Shown here one piece after another: positions 56,165 to 64,000 of a stretch of 64,000 bases of DNA. A program made the translations under genes and the position numbers. Source of the stretch: Paralithodes platypus (lineage: Eukaryota > Arthropoda > Malacostraca > Decapoda > Lithodidae); the NCBI GenBank assembly GCA_032716605.1, contig CM064512.1:22259810-22323809 (forward strand). The letters run 5' to 3'. The notes below the pieces were generated by a model, which was not told the origin of the DNA, did no database searches, and saw nothing but the letters and a program-made list of their open reading frames with translations. Within the stretch, counting starts at the first letter, position 1. Every line of letters starts with the position of its first letter.

Positions 56165-59100
56165 ATGTCTATAATAATAATAATAAAATAATAATAATAA
56201 TAATATTTATTCAGTTAGCAATTTACAGAGTTGGTACCACATAGTATGTTACAAATATGACATGTACCAGCCTTGCATAATTCCAACTAAGGATAGCCCA
56301 ATAAGGCCGTTAGACGTATTTCCATTGGGGTCCTTGTGGGATTAGGTTAGCTGGGGAAAAAGGGGAGGATAAAGAAATAGATACTTTAGAGAAAGTATTT
56401 CTAGGGGGTTATTTTAAGATACCTTACATCCTATAGTAAATATCAGTAATCCGTAATCAGTAATAATTTCAGTTTGGTTTGTCTATCTCTTATGTCGCAT
56501 TTAGTAGTAGACATAAGCTTGGTGCTCCCTTCTCGCAGCTGTCCGGTTCAGGTGTTCCTTCAGGCTACGTCTGAAGGAATACAGTGTTCTCTTTTCACGG
56601 ACTGACTGGGGTAGGTCGTTCCAGTCTTTGATGGCGGTGAAGAAGAATGTTTGCTTACCCTGTCCTTGGATTCTCGGGACCTTAAAATTATACATCCTGT
56701 TTCTTGTATTATGTCCACTCCTCTCATTTGCTTTAACAAAATCATTCTTTAGATACTCTGGAGCTCTGTCATAGAAAATTTTGAAGGCATTAATGAGCCT
56801 GATGTGTTTGGCCCTGTCAGAGACATTGAGCATACCTAGTGACTGAAGTTGTTCCTGGCCAACATGTGATCTGGGTCCTAGGTTCAGCATGAACCTAACC
56901 ATTTTATTTTGAGTGACCTGAAGTTTGTGCTGTGCTGATTTAGATGATGCAGAGTACCAGGATGACACAGAATAGTCAAAATGACATTGAACAAGCGCTT
57001 GGCAGAGGGTCTTTTTGGTCGCCGCGGGCAAGCATCCCACCTGTCTATACAGGTATTTTATACGTGCTCTACACTTACTCAGGATAGATTCCAAAATTGT
57101 TTCACCTGACAAACTCGCGTCCAGTTTTAGTCCGAGATATTTAACTTGTGACACTGTTGTTATAGGAATATCATTACAGTTGACCGAGAAGCCCACAATG
57201 TCTTTCAGTTTGCGTTTTGTTCCACATAAGATGGCTTCCGTCTTGCCCAGGTGAAGAGATAGTCTATTGTCCACTAGCCATTCACTACATGATTCTAGTT
57301 CTTTGGAAAGTGAAGCGGCAATACTTATTGGGTCTTTTCCTGAAACCAGAAGCACGCTGTCGTCTGCATACAGTAATAATTTACATGAGACGATCAGTTC
57401 CATGTCGTTCACATAACAGAGAAAGAGTAAGGGACCAAGGATGCTTCCCTGCGGGACCCCACAGTTAATTGGCATAGGATCAGATATATTATCATCAATT
57501 TTGACTCTTTGGGTTCTACCACTAAGATAAGATTTAAACCAGTTCACAGACCCTATGCCCATTGCTTGTAGTTTATTACATAGGATATCATGGTCTACTG
57601 TGTCAAACGCTTTTTGTAGATCAAGAAGAACCATACCGGTGTAGTTACCTTTAGAAATTTCTTTACGAATGTGATCCGTTAAGTGGATGAGACAGGAGTC
57701 TGTCGAGTACATGCATCTGAAACCTGATTGAAACTTATAGAATAGATCAATTTGTTTGAGGTAGTGTTCAATTTGGGTGTATACCGCTCTTTCAAGGATT
57801 TTAGATACAATACATAATATGCTAACTGGTCTGTAGTTACCAACTTCTAGTTTATTTCCTTTCTTGAATAGAGGGGTTACAATAGCTTCCTTCAGTTCAG
57901 CAGGTACAGTGTTGGTGTTAATTGACAAGTTGATGATGTGGGTTAGGGGGCCTGCTATACCAATGGCTCCATCTCGTAGAAATTTGGCAGGAATTTTGTC
58001 TGGTCCTGTGCTTTTATGTACATTTAGGTTAGACAGCTCGTCAAAAGTGTATTTTGGTGTAACATTTTGCAATCCAAATGTGTTCGGGTGTATGTCTTTA
58101 TCTCTGTAGAAATTTCGAAAGGTGGCCGTTGTTGTCGTGTATTTATTGAGAGGTTGAGGTAGGTTCTGTGCAAGTGTGTTTGCTATGGAGGTGAAGAAGG
58201 AGTTGAAGTAGGTTGAAATTTGTCGTTTATCGTGGCAAACCTGATCATTAATGGTGAGAGCAATATTAGTGTTAGACGAATCCCTTGTCTTGTTGCTGTA
58301 GCCTGTTGTTTTTAGGTGCCTCCATAGTTTCTTTGGGTTATTCTGATATTCCTCTGCCTTATTGTGAAAATAATTAGTTTTCGATGATTTTATTTTCCTA
58401 CTTAGTTTATTCCTGGCCCTGTTGAACTCATGTTTCAGACCTTGATCCTGTCTATGTTTCGCTAGCCTTTTTAACAGATTGTCTCTGTGTTCCAGATGGT
58501 GTAGTATGTCGTTGTTGATCCATGGGTCTGACCTTGCTTTAATTCGTATGTCTTTCAGTGGAGCTATTTCGTCTAGAATGTTTGTGATGATGGTTCTGAA
58601 GCCAACCCATGCGTCATTAACGTTTGTACTTCCAAACACTGGAGACCAGTCTGTATTCCATAAAATGGCCAGAAATGTTTCTTTATTGTAGTTTCTGAGT
58701 GACCTTGTTTTGATAACCTTGTGATTCTCTAGGGTAATTTTTGTGGTTTTTCGTGTGCAATATGTGACGAAGTGATCACTTATCCCAGTCTGTATAACCC
58801 CTGATTGGGATATTTTGTCCTCTCTGTTACAGTTTATGTGGTCTATTATTGTGGCAGTGTTCTCAGAGATACGTGTGGGGTTGTGATGAGTTGTTTGTGA
58901 TTGTGCATTGTCAGTATATGCCTATATTCTCGTACAAGCCTATCATTTCGTTGTTTGTAACACAGGTTAAAATCCCCTAGTATAATGGATTCATTCCGAG
59001 GGTCTAGCGATGACAAAGTTCGTTCAAATTTGGTCAAGAATTGTGTGTCGTTTGGTGGCCTATAGCATACCCCAATTGTGATGGGTCTTGTCCTCGGAAG

Positions 59101-59170
59101 GTGTAGATCGATCCACAGAGCTTCGTGATTTTCTACATGGAGGTCGGTCCTAGTTGTGTGTGTGAGGTTG
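56165..59170 (-). pseudogene. CR1-group LINE, nearly full second frame
   Basis: The minus-strand frame starts in the endonuclease near 59165 (ITIGVCYRPPND, IILGDFNL). It shifts once near 58866, then runs 712 codons from 58639 to 56501. RT motifs: KSTGPDKIPAKFL, GNYRPVSIL, FQSGFR, LDLQKAFDTVDH, GVPQGSILGPLLF and the catalytic YADDSVLL. The C-terminus has WNDLPQSVRE. A non-coding tail of about 330 bp ends AATAAAT(ATT)n at 56165-56210. It is truncated in the endonuclease. Clade assignment is by motif only (CR1/L2 group). Confidence 0.88.
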
Positions 59171-59278
59171 TTTTTTACCTATGTATGTCTTTAATAATAA
59201 TAGAAACAGAAAAAGAGATACCTGAGCATGTTGGGTGCAATACATTATGTTAATGCAAATTTCCAATAAATAAAGGTT

Positions 59279-59655
59279 AGTCTATCTATCTTTTGCCAGA
59301 CGTCACGATTCCCGAAGGGGTGGACACAAATGAATCGCCACCATGAACCTCTGTCCCCTGTCAGCCGAAGCCCCTTCACCAATTCAACATCGCTTTCAAA
59401 CATACACCTCTCAACTCCGTCCTTCCACCTCATTCTCGGTCTGCCTCTCCCTCTCTCTCCTCCCACCTCACTCTCGTACACTCTCTTAGAAATTGTTTCC
59501 CTTCCCACACGAACCATCTTAAGGTGTTTGTTTCACATTTGTCACGACATCCCAATCTACACTCCACCGCTCTCGTACTTCCTCATTCATCTATCCCTCA
59601 ATGTAACTCCACATGCACTTCTCAAGTAACTTATTTCCAACCCTCTCACTCCTGA
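59279..59655 (-). pseudogene. RTE-like LINE 3' fragment
   Basis: On the minus strand, KRVYESEVGGERGRGRPRMRWKDG-like and VHPFGN motifs align with 34102-33428. The terminal stop codon has mutated (TAG to AAG), so the open frame reads into the (TAGA)n tail at 59279-59291. Upstream stops and frameshifts mark it dead. Confidence 0.85.
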
Positions 59656-60181
59656 TCCAGCTGGCATCCCTGCTTGACTGGGGGAAGCAGAAAGGCTGTT
59701 CCCCCGAGCCAAGCAGGGTATACCTGGCATTAGACCTCCCAGAGTTGCTGGGCCGGGATCGTGGGCACTCGCCCGGTAGTGCTGGTCACGACACCCACAC
59801 TTTCCTTCTTCTGTGTTTATGTAGCGACTAGTTATTTTTTGTGCGAGTTGGGGTGCGAGCCCTACCTACCCAACCAGCTAACTTGCTCCTTATGGTTGCT
59901 GGTCCCAAAGGGAGGTTTTTGTTTTGGGGGGGTGAGGGGGTTTTCCTTCCCCCAAGATAGAGTAGTGTGTAATATGCTTTTAGTTTAGTGTATTGATAGA
60001 AAGAGGTGATGTTTTTGAAGGAGGACTGGGGATTGCCTTCGGTGTTCATGAGACACGGAAACAGTAGGTGATGCCAACTGGTGAACCAGAGTCCCAGTTA
60101 CCCTTGTCAGCCACCAATAGCACTCTACGGAGTTCTTCCCTGCTCGGCTGGACCCTACAGCCTTTTCCCATACTAGAACCT
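59656..60181. other. Unassigned GC-richer DNA
   Basis: Short frames on both strands lack motifs. It precedes a dispersed repeat, and may be the body of the same unrecognised element. Confidence 0.4.
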
Positions 60182-60277
60182 AATCCTCTCAGCATCAGCT
60201 AGGAAAGGCCCTAGAGAGCCGCCTTAGGCGGCGGGATAGCTCTCTTATTCCAACCCCTTTCGGTGTTGGGCACCCAC
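60182..60277 (+). repeat. 95-bp dispersed repeat, copy 2
   Basis: Matches 4619-4713, including the terminal CAACCCC/GGGTTGG-type hairpin and the GGGCACCC end. The sequences upstream of the two copies are not clearly alike. Confidence 0.7.
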
Positions 60278-60478
60278 ATGATGCAATATGTTAACATGTA
60301 TAATGGCAGTATCTTCTGACACACTGCAATAATTTGATTGCAGCTAAGTTTGATATGACCTGAACAGCACACATTCAATATATTGGATTAATCAGTGACC
60401 CTAGTACTATTTTATATAATCCTGTATTTGATATTTGATATTCAGTTCTCGATATAAATGGTTAGAATATGTCTTAAG

Positions 60479-61460
60479 GGGAGGCTGAACCTTACACCCC
60501 CAAGTCAGCCTGTATAAGAGATAGAGTTTCTGGCATTATACCATCTTATTACATATGGTAATACTCAGACTCGATGAAAAAATCAGATCTCTATGTGTGC
60601 GCGCGTGAGCGCAAAATGTCATAAAATTTAATTGCACTTTTGTAAAACCATCGTCACTCAAAATTGTTCGAATTTCCCTCAATTTTTGCGTGGCATACAG
60701 TACAAGCATCCCCAACACCTGTACGCTGAGAAATACCCCTATTGAATAATAGAAAGTGCTGAAATAAATATATTACATTATCATCATTGGGTTACAGCTG
60801 ATTTGACACCAAAAGGGGCAAAAATTGGTAATTTTCGGCAAATCGGGACTTTTTTAAACTTACAGCCCTTCCTATGTACCCCTATGTACTCTATGTTGAA
60901 GGGGAATCTATTTGAGCAATAGATAAACATATAGATAGACTCGTAAGTGCCAAAGAATTGTACGAAACCACACCAATTCTTAGATTTCATGTCTAGAAAA
61001 TTAATTTGGGGCAGAAAAAAGTTTGTCCTGCTTAGCATCCGTTTTCTCTATTAGCCCACACATAGAAGATCGAGAGTAATGGGTAACTATACAAAATTTT
61101 CATCAGTGGGATTGTTTTTCCGATTTTATGAGACAGATATCTACATAAAACCATGATTTTGGGCCCCCCCCCCTAAGGGGGACATAGGGCTATCATATGG
61201 GTGTTTATGCCCTCATATGACAATTTCTATTGCTTACAGCAGCCCTTTAGACTACAGACACAAAACAAACAATTGTGTGGCTGAATGAAAACAATTTATA
61301 TTCGGGGGTCGAGGTCGAACACCCGGCCCAGGGGGTTATGGATGCGATATGTTTTTGTTCCTTCCTATGCTATTCTCCTATGTTGAAAGAAGCACTATTG
61401 AACATAAACACAATAATTAGAAATTTTGATCTCTGGGCTCAAAAAAAGGTTCAGCCTCCG
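60479..61460. mobile_element. Putative DNA element with 14-bp inverted repeats
   Basis: GGAGGCTGAACCTT near 60480 and its exact complement AAGGTTCAGCCTCC near 61447 bound about 980 bp with no coding frame. A clear target duplication is not visible. The interior has GCGCGCGTGAGCGCA, also found in almost the same form in the family A MITEs. Confidence 0.45.
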
Positions 61461-61917
61461 TTGGCATATATACAGCTCACTTTAAATGGCTTATATAAAT
61501 GTTCATACATTTGTAGCTGAGAGTAATATTTCAACTCCACTTCAGCACCACAACACCCCAAATGCTTTTCTTTCTCAATAATGATTTGACCAATATCATC
61601 TGTTAATATATTGAACACCGGAAATGATAAAAACATTGCAATTTAATTTATGTAACACAGCAGATCGACTGTCAACACCAATACGCTATATCAATAAGTC
61701 TAACAACACTGCATAACTATCTTAGCACAGTTCCACAATACTCCAAGTACCCTAATACAATGAATCTAACTACATAACATAACTCAAACACTTGTAATGC
61801 GTGTTTACAATATTCGATCATTTCAATTACCAACATAATTTTGTTTTCCACATTACCACAATGCTACTCCGACATAGGTATTCTGTTACTCCGATCTCGG
61901 AATAACAGCCCCATTCA
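61461..61917. other. Unassigned AT-rich DNA
   Basis: Low-complexity, A- and C-rich on the plus strand. No feature recognised. Confidence 0.4.
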
Positions 61918-61921
61918 TTAA

Positions 61922-62137
61922 CCCTTCCAGTGCTGGTGTTGTCCTTTCACATAATAAATTATATGACAGCTACTAATAGACAGTGTATTCAGTTTAAAAG
62001 TGATTTCCAGCAATTAACAGTCTTCGAACTATCTCCCTTTTTACCCTTTTTACTACCACAGATCCTTCTTATAGTGCACAAAACCGTCTAACAATAGTTA
62101 GAATCTTATTAAAAAGACGTCGCCGGTACAGAATGGG
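61922..62137. mobile_element. TTAA-flanked MITE, family F copy 3
   Basis: 216 bp with TTAA at 61918-61921 and TGAA (mutated) at 62138-62141. The ends are CCCTTCCAGTGCTGG and, inverted, CCCATTCTGTACCGG. Interior blocks match 6610-6822 and 7418-7627. Confidence 0.55.
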
Positions 62138-62468
62138 TGAACACCATTGCACCATAGCATTATCACAAAATTACAAAATACGTACAACTTCAAAGTAAAC
62201 CACAGCACTACAGAACAACAAAGCAAACTATGCATAGCCGGAGCGACGCCGCATAACTCCCTACACCACTACAAGTACCGACAACAACAACAAATACCAA
62301 TACAAACATCCCTCCCAAAATAACTAAAAACAAATACTGCAAACGCCATCACTACACGAATGGCCGTCCAACAACAGTGCAACTTCCCAAAGAATACCAC
62401 TCTGAACATCATAACAATATCCAACAACCCAAACCCCTTACACAACTACAACACCAAGCCATACTTTG
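62138..62468. other. Unassigned A/C-rich DNA
   Basis: Rich in ACAACA-type trinucleotides. No feature recognised. Confidence 0.4.
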
Positions 62469-62806
62469 GGGAGATTGTAGACACCAATCAAACAGGGCAA
62501 TAGCCAGGGGAGGCCTCATAGACATGTGACAAGGAGTTTCTGGAACTCCTATTTCATTTGGTTGGCTTCCCTCACTGTTTCTGTTTGCGTCTCACCTACA
62601 CAGAGGAATCCAGCTACCTCTCACAAACACCTCCTTTTCATATTCATTTAACTACACTAAACAAGCACACCACACTTCTTTCCAATACATATTATAATAC
62701 ATTGAATAAAACACACACACACGTTTCAAATTGAGATTATCACTTTCATTTTGGGTGGAAGCATTTGTTGCAGGCAGTTTTGCCTTTTGTCTCCTTCATA
62801 AACATA
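62469..62806 (+). mobile_element. Internally deleted jockey-like LINE (family D)
   Basis: 62469-62690 aligns with the leader of LINE D at about 9702-9915 (GGAACTCCT.TTTCATTTG, CTCACAAACACCT). 62755-62806 aligns with its 3' end (GGCAGTT.TGCCTTTTG.CTCC, ACATAG). Everything coding is missing. It is either a deletion copy or a short non-autonomous derivative that keeps both ends. Confidence 0.65.
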
Positions 62807-64000
62807 GAACAACAAATCACTATCAACAACACCACAAAACACCATGTACCTAAGTACAACTGCAACACAACAAAGCTCCTTCAAACGACTATGTAACTCG
62901 CCAACAACACCAAGTGACCAAAGGCTTCTCTTTCCACACAATGCGTTTTCTGAACAATCCTTCGATGGTACTCCAATCGCAAATTGAAGGGCCGTTTTCC
63001 TTGTATTGAAATTGGACCGGTTGTTTTCCAGTGTTTGTTTGTGTCGGTAATACCAATATTGTGGAGATGTTACGGCGGGGTGGCGAGGGCAGGGGTTTTA
63101 TTTGTATTCATGTTACTTACATAAAATCGAGATGGAGCTCTTAGTCATGTAACGCTAGAAATATGTGTCCTAAGCCCTGAGTAATAATATCGTTAACAAC
63201 ATTTGTGATAAATCCTGAAAATTACAGAGAATAAGGACAGATTAATTGATATTAGAGAGTGTTCCAGATTTTACTTGAATAGAAGAAAGAGGTTTGCTAA
63301 TTCTTGGGTAAGAAAGCCGAGAGCACGCCAAAAGTGCACTTATTTTCTCTACTTTCAGTTTTATTATGTTGTTCTTATATTTATACCCCTTCCTTATCTT
63401 TATAATATACATATATGCAAGTTATATTTTAATAACAAATGCGGGGCTTTAAAATGTGGACAAGCCATTTTAGTTTAGCTCGTTTAAGTTAACATATTTG
63501 GAGAATGTTCTTACCACATTCAAATTTGATGATAGTACAAATACGTTTTCTTCCATATTTCAACACTGTCATCCTATATTGTAAAAATGGCATTGTGGAA
63601 ATAGTCTTTTAAACAATGTTCGTACTATCCCTTCGAAAATAACATAATATGGAATAAATATTACATAATTATAATTTGTGAAATTATAACGCGGAAGAAA
63701 GCTTCTACCGGATGTATACACACACATGCACACACATATATTTATTAGTGGCCCCTCCATCATTGACGAAATGCCTATTAGTATAATAGTCCCCTTTCAA
63801 GCAACCGCGGTCAGATTGTTTGAAACACCTGCCGCAGGGGAAAGAGTACTAACATCATAAGTGTAACGCTAATTCTCTTATGGAATCGTCTTTATGATTG
63901 GGTACTCACTACGAAAACACTTCGTAAAAAATAAAAATAAAAAATTAACTTAAAATTTGTTATAGTAAGGCTTTTCAACTCGTGGATGTCTTTTGCGGAT
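62807..64000. other. Unassigned AT-rich DNA
   Basis: Small frames at 63275-63478 and 63569-63763 are not supportable. No repeat recognised apart from a short CA-rich stretch near 63717. Confidence 0.4.

Overview
The window reads as a repeat-dominated stretch of an animal genome, most likely an arthropod and plausibly a decapod crustacean. This is an inference. The evidence is AT-rich DNA with long GA, TA, GATA and CA microsatellites, TTAGG-type telomere-like repeats inside an interstitial element, and a mixture of Ty3/gypsy, jockey-like, RTE-like, CR1-like, piggyBac, Tigger and mariner elements. I found no host protein-coding gene, tRNA or rRNA that I could support. Nearly every convincing reading frame belongs to a mobile element, and most are broken.

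Layout. 1-9.7 kb is mainly AT-rich unassigned DNA with RTE 3' fragments, small TTAA-flanked MITEs, a 41-bp minisatellite and an odd cluster of CG-rich palindromes. 9.7-29.0 kb is one nested stack: a jockey-like LINE was split by a Ty3/gypsy element (12195-28276, 4-bp duplication ACTC). The gypsy 5' LTR was split by a full-length piggyBac element with an uninterrupted 889-codon transposase, its gag by a solo LTR (duplication TTGG), and its integrase by a 480-bp MITE. 30.2-32.8 kb is a Tigger/pogo element with TIRs and TA duplication, its frame split by one in-frame UAG. 32.9-44.0 kb is a second stack: an RTE-like LINE holding a MITE, which holds a 3.5-kb piggyBac relative carrying a transposase first exon, which holds a further MITE fragment. 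44.1-53.6 kb is a second, minus-strand gypsy element whose 3' LTR received a jockey-like LINE and whose gag received a foldback element. 54.3-55.7 kb is a dead mariner (DD41D spacing). 56.2-59.2 kb is a CR1-group LINE. 59.3-64 kb holds LINE ends, putative MITEs and unassigned AT-rich DNA.

Three results stand out. First, both gypsy elements carry integrase upstream of reverse transcriptase, the copia-like order known from the Gmr1 group. Second, a 303-bp foldback element (51125-51427) has inverted minisatellite arms around a telomere-like TTAGG core and a 9-bp duplication, and looks unlike standard families. Third, two elements (one LTR and one RTE-like LINE) are each split into complementary pieces in opposite orientations, which an inversion of about 3.3 kb between two inverted LINE copies explains in one step.

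At least fifteen elements sit at TTAA or one-mismatch TTAA targets. Several are proven by an empty copy of the same site inside the window, and one LTR position was hit twice by different elements.
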